A DNA stretch of 64,000 bases from Eutrigla gurnardus (taxonomy: Eukaryota; Chordata; Actinopteri; Perciformes; Triglidae): the NCBI GenBank assembly GCA_963514095.1, contig OY741270.1, forward strand, positions 24,412,624 to 24,476,623. Reading direction: 5' to 3'. The position numbers and the translations under genes were made by a program. The notes beneath the pieces were generated by a model. The model saw nothing but the letters and a program-made list of their open reading frames with translations, was not told where the DNA came from and did not search any database. Below, piece after piece: positions 1-14,400 of this stretch; the first letter of the stretch is position 1; each line of letters starts with the position of its first letter.

Positions 1-144
1 CTGTAATGTGTTGGAACTCGTTTGGAAGAAGGCCTCGGTAAATCTCGGCAGACTTCCTGCTTTTGGCTGATGACAAATTGATCAGTTAATTGATTTTCCG
101 GGTCGCTCGCGTTCCTGTTAACTCAATGTTTATGTGTGTTTGTA

Positions 145-535
145 GCCGTGCTGGCAGCTCGGCTGTAGGGATGGAGTACTCCGGTCCAGACTGAGGTATA
201 TCTCAACAAATAAGATGGACTCGCATTCATATTCCCCAGAGGATGAACCCTCTTGACTTTGGTGATCACCTGATGCTTTCTCTACCACGACAATGAGGTT
301 GATCTTCATATTTTTAACTGGATGGATTCATGGCTTCCTCCCTCATTTTACCCTTAAAAAAAAAGGGAAGTTTGTTGCCAAATACTTGCAAAACTAATGA
401 CATACTCATCAGCCTCAGCTTTACATTGTATTTAATTGTGCTAATTAGGGATATTAGCATGCTGATGTTGCCATCTAGCTCCAAGCACCACTGCGTCTAC
501 AGCGCTGCTGACGTAGCTGGAGACACCGATTGGAC
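145..535 (+). mobile_element. Diverged teleost interspersed repeat, copy A
   Basis: Shares ordered blocks with 18198-18670: GCTGGCAGCTCG, the CCAGACTGA...AT.TCAACAA block and CCCCAGAGGATGAA. Its 3' part (AACTAATGACAT, TTAGCATGCTGATG) matches a repeat I recall as common in teleost genomes. No coding capacity. Confidence 0.65.
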
Positions 536-1476
536 ATACTTTTTCTAAATTAAATTCAAATTATGAGGATTTATTTTAGGATTTGCGTACCACAAAATGT
601 GACACTAACTATAGTAAAATCTCATAAATCCACACTTTAGTGCACCTCCACATCCGCGGGCTGCTGCTCCAACCAGGACACATTGCTGCTGATTGTATCA
701 TACTCACAGTCGTACTAAAAGATTTAAGGGGGAGAGAGCGTTAACATGCCGCAGTCTTGCTCAATTTAAAAAACCGTGATCATCCAGCGGAGGTGCTCCG
801 GTGGGCTTCTCCTCCTCCTCCTCCTCCTCCTCCCGATTCCTCCGTCATGTGACACACAGTCGGTCACCCCCACCTCTCAGGCAGAAAATGGTGAATTACG
901 CTGCCTACAGCTCTCCCATAACTCCCATGTTTGTTCCCCAGCAGAAAATGATCCAGTGGTGGGTTTTCATATTTCAGTGGAAACCTTTTTCACCGTCATG
1001 AAAGGAGCCTCATACCAACCCGCTGCCTTTCACCTCCATGTGGATTGATTTACCCACGCTGCCATAGAGAAAGCAGTGTAGTAGCGTAGAGGCTGGGGGG
1101 GGGGGTACAGTATAAGGTGAAAGTGCCAAACTCTGAATGTGCAGCAGGGTGAGCGTGTCGAAGCCGGGCACGGTTGGTTGATATTCCCTGGAAAAATGTA
1201 CCGTTGGAAAAGAAAGTTTGCTGAGAAGTGGGAACAAAAACTAAGTCTGAGAAGAAGCCGGTCGTGTTTGAGAGCACAGCGTTTCCGTCTGCATGTGTGT
1301 GTGTGTGTGTGTGTGTGTTTTCTCGGGATCGGCTTCGGTGACGGAACGGTCCCGGGGAAGGACGGCCTGATGTTCACCAGCACACACCGTCTGAAGTTCT
1401 GATCCGTAAATGTCATTTTATCACTTGGCAAACTTTCAAAAGATCATTCACTCCCTATCTCTCTTCAGGGAGTAGT

Positions 1477-1479
<3 letters not shown>

Positions 1480-1551
<72 letters not shown>
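1480..1551 (+). repeat. (CA)n then (TC)n compound microsatellite
   Basis: CA run 1480-1516 followed by TC run 1521-1551. Confidence 0.95.
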
Positions 1552-1553
<2 letters not shown>

Positions 1554-1648
1554 TCGCTCTCTCTTCCTCATCTGTCAGATGACTAATCCGATATTAAAAG
1601 TGCTCCCAAATGCTACACTACCCTTCAAAGCTCCTATTTACCTCAGAG

Positions 1649-1714
1649 ACACACACACACACACAGACACACACACACACACACACACACACACTGAGAC
1701 ACACACACACACAC
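1649..1714 (+). repeat. Interrupted (AC)n microsatellite
   Basis: AC runs separated by AGAC and TGAGAC interruptions. Confidence 0.95.
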
Positions 1715-2726
1715 TGCCTTCTCTTCCAGTCTTTCCTAAACTCGGCGACACACCCACGGGAATGCGACTTCTTACCCACATTTTTCACACACGCACCAAT
1801 CTGCCGCGAAGCACGTTTTTCCCGGTGAGCCGCCGCCTTGCAAATGTCAGATGGGGTGGTGGGGGTGATGGGTGAGGGAGGGGGGGGGTGATGGGTGAGG
1901 GAGGGGGGTTGAGGAAGAGATGCATACATCAGACACAAGGAGGATTTCACTTTGGCGTGGAATCACGTTATCAGACCGGTGCAGGGAACGCCAGCCGGGA
2001 AACGGGAAGCAGGAGGAGAGAGACACGGCGGGGGGAAGTAATATTCCATACCATGTAGTCGTTCACACCCCGGGATGCAAATGTAACGGTGATTTCTATA
2101 GAGATGAATTATTCCAGGCTCACGTTCTGCGCCCGGTTTCACTTTATTTAGCATGTGGACCGGCCAAACGGGATGGGATGTCAATTTCATGGTGACTTTG
2201 TCTTGTACACCAACCTAAGCTTCAAAGAAACGTCTAAGAGAGAAAGAGGAGCGTATAATCGCCGGCATAATGTACACTCAGGCATGCTCATGCATGCATA
2301 CACGGGTCGCCGTAATCTCCCTGCTCCGGCATGTGCACGTTATCAAACATACTGTACGCACTCGCATCCCGCACTCGGCGAGTATTTTTGTTATTCTTCA
2401 TCTCGGATGGGTGACATTAATAATTCATTGCCCCCCCCCCCCCCATCCAAAATATCATCCCAGGAGATTAATATGAAATATATCCGTCCCACTTCCTCAC
2501 GCGTCCTTACCTGTCAGCGAGCTGGAAGCCTGCTTGCTATGCAGCGGGAACCTCCGACAAGAAGAGGCCTAAAGTCGAGTTAATTAAACATTAGGCATTA
2601 ATCAGAAATCAGATCATTAATCTCCACCATTATCTGTGATATTTTCTAAATTGTGTGTCGCTCCTCCGGCATACTGAGTGGTGTCGGGCTGACCGACGTA
2701 TACACGCACACAAAGGATTTACATAG

Positions 2727-2859
<133 letters not shown>

Positions 2860-5269
2860 GATAAGCCGGCTCTCATTGCTCTTTGATGCCCTTTACATGT
2901 TTCAATCAACATCAATCAGCGCTCGGAATGCAGCTCTTCATATTAATTGAGTCTGGAAATGCAGCTGCAGAGGGAGGGGGGGAGGGAGGGGGAGGGAGGG
3001 AGGGGGAAGGAGGGAGGGGGGGAGACGGCCGCAGATCAGCGAATACTGCTTTCATTCAGTTTGGAACATAATGGGGTCAAATGTCAGCGTGCGGCGCGGT
3101 AACTTGGCTGACCTACGCACGTAAACACACCGGCTCCGTCCTAATTGAAAGATCACACGTTTTAAGGCGGCGTCGACGTTTTAAGGCGGCGCCTGCCAAC
3201 GAAAGGAAATGAAGTTTGGCTGCTAAAAAGTCGCACTACTTAGGGAGATCTGACGCATGCAATCTCTTTATGAATCTAAAATTGGAGGTGACTTTGTAGA
3301 GTGTTAAACTCTGAGCTGGCATTTACAGAAGGATTATTGCTCCCCCCCCCTCCCTCCCCTTCTCTTTCACAGATCGGAGTAGTTTCAGGTCGCATTGCTG
3401 TCTTTGTTTCTGGATACGTCTCCTTGTTTAAGCTTCCACACAGTGACATCACAGACCTGCCTGTTGTCATAATCATACGTTCACCACATCTTCACGTTCC
3501 GATCCGAGCTTCGATAGCGTCTTGGCTGGAAGTGGGCCACCCGGCGTCTTCTTGTTGATGCTAACACCAAGTTATTTTCCACAACTATGCTGCTCCAATT
3601 ACACCCCCCGGCTAGGAGCTCTAATGGCAGATAAGTGATTAGGACCCAGTGCAGAGATTTGCCCCATTTATTTGATGCAGCAATTAATAGTGAAACTGAG
3701 GTAATAGAGTCGGATTAGTCACATGCTTTTGTTTTCCCGGCAGGCCAACGGGAGGAGACATGCCCAACAATGAGATTCATACATTCATGGGTGGTCTGAA
3801 GTCCTACTGGCGTCGTATCGTGTGCATTCTGCTGGTGTGTTTTCTACACATCCTGCCAAAAACCCTATCTGAACTCCCCCAGTACAAAATCCAATCAGGA
3901 AATATCCTGATGTACTGAAACCCTATCCAAAAGCCCCGGGACAGTTTGTAGATTACACCATCGCTGGTAATTCCACTGATGGAAACCTGCGCATTATCAA
4001 AACATTATAAATGTGCTCTAATAAGCTCTACGTGGAAATCTGCTTTTTAATACCTTTATGAATTAATGAAGTTGATTACAAAGAAAATGTTTGCTTTAAT
4101 ATCTTTCCAAAGTAACAAACCAGGTGGTGTTAGGTGGTGGTGGACCGATATGGGTTTTTAAACGGCCGATGCCGATCCTCACAAAATGCCATTAATGGGT
4201 CTGATTAACCGGCCCGCCGGTCTTCCACATCTTCCACTCGTATTAGGAGTATTCATTTGTGGGGCTGAAGTTGTTCAGATTCAGGTTCAACGATGTGGTT
4301 TCAGGGAAGATGGTGGCCTTTAGGGAAACGGTGTGGTTCGGCTTACTATTTTGTTAAAGCTACACTGTGTTTTCTGCTTTTTGAGTGGGTCCCAGTCTTG
4401 TTTTTCACTTTAACGTAATAAAGCAAAAAGAAAGGGAGGGGACAGAAGTCTGCAACCAACTCAACATGGATACAAAGAAAGCAGCTTTCATATATTCCAA
4501 AAAACGAGAAAACACCGCAGGGCACCTAAACGTTTGTCGTTATGGCAACAATAAGGAGGCACACGGTCGGGGAACCATCAGGGTCGCGGCTCAGAGAAAC
4601 TATCATTGACTGTCTGAACTGATGTTTCAACGACACACGGGCCAGTTATATTTGCTTAAAGGTAAAACCAGCATACAACCAGACCTCTTTGGAACATGAG
4701 TCATGGAAATGACTGATGGTATATTTAGAGCTCAGAATGGGATCAAGTGCAAAGATCTTTAAAAACAAATCTGTATCCTCCCCCCAGAGTATGTTAAGTA
4801 CACCACTTTAGCCCTGGGAAAATAATAAAACGTCTTTATTTAATGGGTTCCTTAAGTGAGTAGAGCAGCGGCGTCTTTCTTCATTTCATACTGGTGTGAC
4901 ACCTAAAACGTATCTGATAGTATCTTTAACGTCTGGGCCATTTAACTGTATTCTTACAGCAACAGAAAGTATAATTCTCCGTGCAGGTGAACCTTCGCCT
5001 GCCGAGGGTTGACCCTGCGATTAGCATAAGCCGCCAGTGAAGAGCACTCCTCCCTCTGTTTGGATGAATAATCGAGTCAGCCGGCACAAATATCCTGTTT
5101 GTTATTATCCAAGGAAGGAAACGGCACAAACACTTTCCTCCGGAGAGACATTTACTGCATTTGGGGGGAATCTGCATCTGACAGCTGCACTGCTGTGGTT
5201 TATGTTTCATAGTTTAGCTCTGATGGAAAAACAACCAGTGTGTGAGGCATCCGTAATCACAGCCGGGTC

Positions 5270-5500
5270 GCTCTCAGGCCAACCAGCTGGCAGGCAAGGT
5301 CGCCGTTTGAATCCGAGCGATGTGTCGGCGTAATGTCCACTTTCCCCCTCCTGACGCATGTGAATGTCCACCGCGCTGTCCTCGAGCAAGGCACTCTCTC
5401 CGTCAAGGTTATCGGCTGCTTCGCTGCGCGGTGTGGAAATGTACGACTGCGCGTCAGCCTTGAAGACGAAACGTGCACGATCAGCAAAACGTTTCCAGGA
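5270..5500 (+). mobile_element. tRNA-derived SINE remnant
   Basis: Contains a tRNA B-box-like GGTCGCCGTTTGAATCC followed by GTCCTCGAGCAAGGCACTCT, the arrangement of teleost tRNA-type SINEs. Boundaries are approximate. Confidence 0.5.
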
Positions 5501-5780
5501 TGAATAAAGAGTTTAAATATAGATGCTACGGCGGTGGCTGTTGTTTGAGATACGTTTACATCCGCCGTGAATTAGTGCTGCGGCAGCCACGGCAGTAATC
5601 CTCTCTGGAAACGTTATTAATAAGGACGATGCCGCAGGTTTATTGGCAGTCTGAGCTGACGACGGGCCCGGATGCACAGATGTGTTCCCGTGTGTCCGGA
5701 AGGGGAACGCCAGGAATGGAGAGCCTGGTCTTACAGCGGGGTTCTGGTTCGTGCAGGTTTTCAACCAACCGCCAGGTTGG

Positions 5781-6765
5781 GTTAGCCAGATAACATCAGG
5801 ATATCATAGGTTAGCCAGACAACATTAGGATATCATAGGTTAGCCAGATAACATCAGGATATCATAGGTTAGCCAGATAACATCAGGATATCATAGGTTA
5901 GCCAGACAACATTAGGATATCATAGGTTAGCCAGATAACATCAGGATATCATAGGTTAGCCAGATAACATCAGGATATCATAGGTTAGCCAGATAACATC
6001 AGGATAGCATAGGTTAACCTGATAACATCAGGATATCATAGGTTAGCCAGACAACATTAGGATATCATAGGTTAGCCAGATAACATCAGGATATCATAGG
6101 TTAGCCAGATAACATCAGGATATCATAGGTTAGCCAGATAACATCAGGATATCATAGGTTAGCCAGACAACATTAGGATATCATAGGTTAGCCTGATAAC
6201 ATCAGGATATCATAGGTTAGCCAGACAACATCAGGATATTAGCCAGATAACATCAGGATATCATAGGTTAGCCTGATAACATCAGGATATCATAGGTTAG
6301 CCAGTTAACATCAGGATATCATAGGTTAGCCAGACAACATTAGGATATCATAGGTTAGCCAGTTAACATCAGGATATCATAGGTAAGCCAGACAACATTA
6401 GGATATCATAGGTTAGCCTGATAACATCAGGATATCATAGGTTAGCCAGATAACATCAGGATATCATAGGTTAGCCAGACAACATTAGGATATCATAGGT
6501 TAACCAGATAACATCAGGATATCATAGGTTAGCCAGACAACATCAGGATATCATAGGTTAGCCTGATAACATCAGGATATCATAGGTTAGCCAGATAACA
6601 TCAGGATATCATAGGTTAGCCAGATAACATCAGGATATCATAGGTTAGCCAGACAACATCAGGATATTAGCCAGATAACATCAGGATATCATAGGTTAGC
6701 CTGATAACATCAGGATATTAGCCAGATAACATCAGGATATCATAGGTTAGCCTGATAACAGCAGG
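5781..6765 (+). repeat. 29-bp minisatellite, about 34 copies
   Basis: Near-perfect head-to-tail array with unit core GGTTAGCCAGATAACATCAG followed by GATATCATA. Recurrent variants are AGACAACATTAGG, AGTTAACATCAGG, CCTGATAACATCAGG and a shortened unit without CATAGGT. Not a CRISPR array: no unique spacers. Confidence 0.95.
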
Positions 6766-9279
6766 GTTAAACTGTCTGATTATCAGGCCACCCATTACTT
6801 AGTCCTTTGACCCTTCCATTGACCCCTTCCCCCAGCCTCCGCCCCCCGCTGCTACTCTGTCAAGCTGTCAGCACTATACTGGAGCCCACATGGTCACTAA
6901 ATGCTCTCCTTGAATCAGTATTATATACATTATATTAAGCAGACAGAAAGGTCGACGGTATGCGTTCACAGTCGATGGCATTTCTGTTCAGTGTTGTTTT
7001 TCCCATCAAAAGATCCGCTTCATGATTTCCTTCCTATATCAGCGTCGACTAAATGTCTTGTTAATTTGCTTTCATTTAGAGGATGTGATTTAAAATGTTG
7101 TTTCATAATTATTTGTATATATAAACCCCATGTTTTCCTCATTCTCACTGCTTCATTTTGTAAAAAGGAAAACAATAAGTTGAAGGAAGTAAGTAAGAGG
7201 TAAGAACCGTATCATATCAGGAGTTTATTGTTAATAAAACAGCCTCAGTGTGTGATTGATGAGGCTATTGGCCAGTCTGCATTTGAGGGACAGGACTTAG
7301 TGATGGGTCAATATACAGAAATGATTGGGCAAACTACAGACTACTGTTTTCCTCTTAACATGTCAGTGCAGCGTCTTTATCCCTGCGTTTCCTAATACAG
7401 AGCTCATGGCCTTTAAAATTGCGATCCGGGCCATTTCCTAGCCTTTTGACCGAAAACCAAACTCCGAGAACAAATGAGGACTCTCTGAGCGATTCCCCCG
7501 GAGGCCGGGCGAGGTCACAGCAGGTTGGCTTTATCCAGCAAAACAGTGGACCACAAGGACATTTTACTGCTGGCTTTCATGTCCTGCCCAATGCTATATA
7601 TTCATCTAGTAAACAGAAACAATTTTGCTAAAAGGCATTGCGATGACTCACGTCTATAATAATAATAATACTGATCTAAAATGGGAATCACGTCTGAAGC
7701 CTGGAATCATGTTCAGTAAAAAGTCGTCGTCCTTTTTCTCCCAAACGCTCTGGAACGGAAACACATCCTCACCAGAACCAACGTGATCGTCTGTGGCCCG
7801 GATCAGCTCACCCAAATGCCCCCCCCCCCCCACACCCACCCCCACCCCATCGACTGGAAGCCAGTCGCATTAGAGGCTCTTCTGGCTGAACAGGCTGCGT
7901 TTGTCATACATATTACCCCGGATTCAGATCGGAGTCTAATTTGTCTCTTTTTTTCTCACTTCTGTCTCCCTCGCTCTTGCTCCCAAATTCTTCTCCCTCG
8001 TCTCTAATTAGCCCCCTTTATGCTCGCTCTCGCTCTCCAAATCATTCACTCTCCTCTGCCTCGGTCTCTCCCTCTCTCTCTCTCTGCCTCTCTCCGTCAT
8101 CTCTTATAGAGATGGATGAAGAGGGATATGGGGAGTCTGGCTGGAGAGCTCAGCTGATGGACTAAATCAAGGCAGGTCATTTACCCGCTGCGAGGCCTAT
8201 CCATCCTTAAATCTCCACACATAGCACCCCCCCCCCCACACCCCCCCAACGACCTCCGTCTCCCTCGGTGTATTATTTCACTCCTGGGATGCCGGCGCCG
8301 AGACTCGGTATTCAACACCGCCGGAGCAGAGGGATCTTTTCCATTAGGAGGTTGTTCAGTGTGAGACTTAGAAGAATCACGTACTCAGACGCCCTGAAGC
8401 TCTCGACGCCTCATTACAACCCCCCCCGCCTGAAGTTGTTTCTGTTTGCTCCCCGTGGGCTGACTGCTAACGACATCATGCCGCTCCGCATCTGTACTCC
8501 GGGAACTGTTGGTATCACTCACACGGCCACTAAATAACGCAGCCGTCTCATTGGTCCAGCTGCCCGCTGGTCGAATTACAATCCGGCGCGGGGGCCATTT
8601 TCTACCCAGAAGGTCCCCAAAACGGCTGTTTTTTTTACATCCAACACGATGCCGTGATTACCGCGCGCGCTCGACGCCGCCTCCAGCCGGTTGGCAAGGC
8701 AGCGAGGGAGGAAGATGAGGCTGGGGTTTGTGGGGATGGGGGGGGAGTTATGATCTAGGAAACCATTGGCGATGGAGATACAGGCACGTGACGCCGCTAA
8801 CACCGTGCGGTGTTATCGGCGTAATCAGAATACGACATGCCGCGCTACTGTAAGAGCGGATGGATGAGTCGGGGGGGGGGGGGAAATGCGATTACGGCAG
8901 CAATCATAACTCAGATTAGCCTTCTCGCTGTACCTCTCTCCGCCGCTCAACGCGGGAATCAATCAGCGTCACGTTGAGTACGCCGCCTCGTATCGCACAC
9001 AGGGCCACACCGAAAGGACGAGTATTATTCTCCGGCAGGGAACACACTGTCTATAGAGCAAGGACAACAATCGCTCCCCTTTAATAAATAACGGCAGCTA
9101 TTATGATCATAAATTGCGAGCCAGAGGTTGTTTGTTAGGTGGGGGGGGAATCCATTCAGCATATTTCTGCTGCGGGGCTGCATCTTCTGCCACGACGGAT
9201 CAAAGGCAGCGCTGACAAAAGAGATGCAGCGAGCTGAGATGACAGCATCACCAGCTGCAGCGGTGCAGTCAGCAGAGCT

Positions 9280-9386
9280 GCAGAACCCCCCCAGACCTGA
9301 CCAGCCGGCCCAGAACCCCCCCAGACCTGACCAACTGGGCCAGAACCCCCCCCCCAGACCTGACCAACCAGTCCAGAACCCCCCTG
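9280..9386 (+). repeat. About 27-30-bp imperfect repeat, 3-4 copies
   Basis: CCAGAACCCCCC alternates with AGACCTGACCA; length differences lie in the C runs. Confidence 0.8.
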
Positions 9387-9648
9387 CTGCTTCCTATCTG
9401 ATTATTAGTGATGACATGGCGAGGCCCGGCGGAGGCTCATTAAATCAGGAGTCAACTGATAATGAAACACTGGATTACTTAATTTCCTCCACGCTGCAGT
9501 GGAAGCTCGCTTTTATACACTTTTTTTTTATTTATTTTTTACAGATTCCCTTCTGAATTGCCATTTTTGTTTGTGACTTGCAATCATGTAGCAAATGCGT
9601 CGTCTTAATGTACAAAGCCGAAAGCACTCTGCTGGTTTGAGTATGTGA

Positions 9649-9760
<112 letters not shown>

Positions 9761-10719
9761 CTGGGTCTCGGCGTTCCACAGAAGCCGGCGTTGCTGCAGG
9801 CGGGAAAACGCTGGTGTGCTTTTGTGTCTTGATGGTTCAAATTAATTTGAAGTCACGCTGAGAACAATATTCCCTCAGATGGTTTGTAAATCACAAGCGT
9901 TCACATTTCCACGATCACACACACACACACACGCACACACACACACATGCTCATCAATGGACGAATGCTTCGTATACATGTACACAAATGCAGGTTTTTA
10001 CTTACACCGCGACACAGACATCCCGGTTGGTTCGACGCCGATGTACCAAATTCCATTTCTCCGAATGATCCCTCATAAACTCCAGCCTGGGGGGAAGAGG
10101 AGACATGGCCCGTCGACTCGTTTATGGCTTTTCCCACAATCTCTGAGGACGACAATGGTGTTTTTACGAGGTTGCTGTATAACCCCCACCACCACCGACC
10201 CACCAGGGACTCTAACAAGGTCCTTATGTTTAATGGACTCCCCTCTCGTTCCTCCAGCGGTCACCTGATCCTCACAACTACGAGAGGTTACTAACAAGCA
10301 GCCGTTTCCCTCCAATCAAACTGATTTCTACCTTTTTCCCCGATGAGTCGACTCTATTTCTAAACCGGAACGGTCGACGGTGGGAAGGAAAGGATGGAGG
10401 TTTCCGTATTTACATATGCAATAGCGGCGATAATCAGAGAGCCACGGCTCCGTCTCCATCAACTGTTAACTGTCGTCTCGGGCCCCCCCCCCCCCCTCAA
10501 GTCGGGGCCAGTCCTGCGGCGGCGCCTAATAGTGTGTATCTTACTACTTATCACTGTGTTTCTACGAGCCAACAGGCTGCTATGCTTAGATAACCGCGGC
10601 CATTTGCGGCGCTAAGTGGCTGATTGCTTCGCAGTTCTGTGTACGGCGGCATACTTTCATGCATGTGTGAGCACTTAAATGTAATTTTTCCGCCCCTGCG
10701 TGTGTGTTTATTACAGTCT

Positions 10720-10844
<125 letters not shown>

Positions 10845-11386
10845 ACATGTGTCTAACAGCAGCTGCTGCTTAGCCCCGGCTTCCCCGGCAGCGTGGCTGA
10901 GTGAGATTAAAGTCAACCGTATTACAGTTAGCACCAGGAGACGTGGAGGAAAATTGGGGAGAAAATTAAACAATGCTATTTGCATCCAATTACACAACGG
11001 CACGGCAAACGGCTCGGTTAGCCGCCGAGCGGCGAGCGGCTAGCGCTGCTCCGGCCGGCCTTCTACCCGCCCTCCGCTGTTTGTTTGGATTCCGAGAGAA
11101 AGTCAGCAAAAATCACATCCAACAGTTTATTTTTCATTTTGTGTGAGCGCGTTGCTCCTGTGTTTTTTTTGTTCTACCCCTTTTGACAGAAGCCAGTTGT
11201 GCAGGTTAAAAGGTTAAAGGTTAAATCCCGATGTTCAGGTTGGATGTAGATGATTTCACTCGTGCACGTGAGCAACGCGTCTGCTGTGACATTTAAGTCT
11301 GACATTCTGGTTTACGATCGAGCGTTTTCATCCGGGTTTGAAAGACTTGCACCCTGCTGGGGAATCTGCCTCCGCCCTCCTCCACC

Positions 11387-11413
11387 CTCTCTCTCTCTGT
11401 CTCTCTGTCTCTC

Positions 11414-11452
<39 letters not shown>

Positions 11453-11463
11453 GTCTCTCTCTC
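11387..11463 (+). repeat. (TC)n microsatellite with TCTG interruptions
   Basis: TCTCTCTG-type pyrimidine run. Confidence 0.95.
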
Positions 11464-14400
11464 ATATGCCAACCTTTCGCCTTCTTTCACAAACACGGAT
11501 ATTAAACCGCGTATCTTGTTGGATCACATCCGTCACCTCCAACACAGATTCGCATTCACCTTCCTATCGCTCCCTCCATCCTCCGTCCTCCGTCCTCCCG
11601 ACATGCAGCCAAAAACACCTGGTGAAATATTCATGTGCTCGGTGAAGTGTTCTTGTTTGGAGTGCTGCCCCGACCCGCCGGCTTTTTCTGTCTGGGGCCG
11701 AAGGGGAGAGCTAAGCAGCCGCTCAGGGGTCCGCCGCCTCGCCGCCGGATGGAACGGAGAAGAGCAGCTCGCCGTCTTCCATCACCAGAGCAACGTGAAG
11801 CTAGTTAAGAGGCTGAGCTTCCTCAGTGAGTCGGGCTGCAGCTAGTTAAGCAGAAGCCCGAAGCTGTGGAGGAAGGACAAGAGGAGACACCCTGTTGTTG
11901 TTTTTTTATATCTTAGGCCTCAACACACAGACACACGAGTCCCACCTCTTTTATTCTTTGCTCCGACTCCACTAATAAGCTGTGAAACTGCAGGTGCTGT
12001 TGTTCCGTCTGTGCCCCCTTCTTTGTACCGGGGATTCCTTTTTTTTCCCCGTGTCTTTTTTTCTTTTTTGGCATCGTGCGTTTCGGCTGCACGCCTTCCA
12101 AGCGCCGATGCTTTTCTTACGGATCCTAAATAAGGAATGAGCTCCGAAACCGGGAGCTGCTCCCCTCCTGCTCTGATTCACTTTGGTTTGCTTACTCCAC
12201 ATCGCTCAAAGAGCCCTCTGGGTTTGTGTGCGTGTTCACACCGTGTGTGTGTTTGCACTGTGTGTGTTTGTACTGTGTCCCTGTGTCTTTCTGGCGTCTG
12301 CGTAAGGCAGATTTGGATGTATTTTGCTCACACGCAGTCTGTTTGAAGGCCCGAGCGTCTTCGGGAGGGGGGGCACACTTCAAACAGCGCTCGGCGTTTG
12401 TTTAGCCGAGGCTCAGGTGTGCAGTTCAAGGCTCCTAATTTGCAGATGTGTGAAAGTGAGGTATGGATTTTTCTGTTTTTATGGCAGAATAATGCTGACA
12501 TTCCTTTTAGCCGTGCTTATCTTGCATCCTTAGTTCAGAGTCTTTTAGAAACCTGTGCTGGCGGAGCTTTTACCTGAGAAGAGAGAGAAAGATAAGAGCA
12601 TCCCGACAAAAATACACAGCGGAGGTCCTCATGGGTCGGAAATGTCTCGCTGCTTAGAGAAACCCTCCATTACATTCCTGACCAAGCCTGAAAGAGACCA
12701 GTGTAACGGATCCGGTCTGGACCTGAGCAGTGGACCCGCCTTAGACTGAACCCGGGTTTCTCATGCTTCTGTGTTTCAGAGGGAAGTAATCTGCAAACTT
12801 TCCAGCTCCAGACCATTCTTTATCTCGTCTAGACTCTTACATCATGAAAATAATAAAAAAAAGTTCTACTTCATTCCTCTGGAGAGCAACGCTCAACTCA
12901 GGTTCAAAATGTAATTTTACATTCAAATGTCCGATAACCGAGTCGGCCCTGAGGGGAATAAATACAGGCTCACTGTGAGTTCATCAGCTGTTTGCAACAA
13001 ACATCAGCAACAATGGGACATAAATACATAATGAAATAAGCTCATGGCAAAGCATATTTCTGTATGTTTGAACATTTAAAAGTGCTGACTCTCGTAAAGG
13101 TTGAGAAGGTGATTCTATTCAGAAACACTTTGTTATATTACTTGAAATCCTCGTAACATATTCATAGTAATGAATGCAGTGAATACATCCGACATGGCAG
13201 GACTGTAAGAACGCCGTCCAATCAAAGAAGTCGGGCCGGAGAAAACAGCTCGGGGGCGGGACTGTTTCAGCGATGCGTTCAAAGTCAAAGTTTCTGTGTT
13301 TTTTTTTCTAGATATCCTACTCAACCTTTTAAGAACTTAACCACAAAATGAACATGACAAGTCATCAGATTTGAGCAGGAGTTTGATTTATATGAGGAAT
13401 TTCAGTTGATATGTGCTTGCTGTTATCAATTTAGACATAATTGTGCATCACAATATCCCGATATATGATTTAATCACAACACGATTCCATTCATAGATAT
13501 AAATTAGCATATTGAGTTACAGATCAATGTTTTAAACGGCAAAATGAATACACGTGAGCCCAATATTTACACTGAGAAGTATTCATATTTCCAATGCAAA
13601 GACATTGTTGTTTACTCTGAAAAGTTTTAGTGATTCTTCATACTTGCTGCTGTTATTAATGTGCATTATGAACGTGTGTTTTTTGAGAAACCACATCACA
13701 TTTGCAACTTTAAGCAAAGGAGAAAATGCTCTCTTGGGAAATATTGCTCTAATATATCACCGGAATTAATTGTGCCAAAACATTGCGAATGCAGTCAGGA
13801 TGGGGCTGCAGTTGTAATGGGCAATAACTCCAGTGCTTTTTCTTTTTTCCAGCCGGTCCACTCTGGTGCCTGTCACGTTCGATCGCCCACAGAATTTCAC
13901 AATAAGTCCTTCCTCTCCAGTCGGAGCAGCCGAGTGCTTCCCCGTCTTATGGGCTGGAACTCATGCCTGTTTTGTTTTTTTACGAAAAGCCTTAAATCAT
14001 CTCATCTCTCCAGAATCACATCACGGCTCCCACATCTGCACGCCGCCATTCAAATCTAATTTGCTCTCTCTCCTAACAGCATGCAAGTACAAATACAACT
14101 TCTCTAATGCTGGTTAGCTCTTTCTTATTATCCTCACGTCCTCCGAGCGCTCCGAGTCGTCCTCCCGTTGAGAGCGGCGCCGGATAAGAGACACCAGCTA
14201 AACGCATCGTATGGAGATCTCTCTAAAAGTCGACCAGGTCGGCCTTCATTGTCGGCGCGCGGGGAAGCAATAAAATAAGGATGATAATTATTACGATACC
14301 GTGATCATGATTTACAGCTCTCTGTTGCGTGGTGCGCCCCCATCTGCTCTTTAGACGTATGGCAATGTGTCATCTTTATGGCTGGAACACATAACATGGA

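Noticed and set aside
5781..6765. CRISPR-like regular array
   Set aside because: Whole units repeat without unique spacers, and the surroundings are a vertebrate gene. It is a minisatellite.
11516..11845. Cys-containing ORF considered as GRIN3B exon 1
   Set aside because: No signal peptide, no GluN3 N-terminal similarity and no donor giving the phase-0 join to exon 2.
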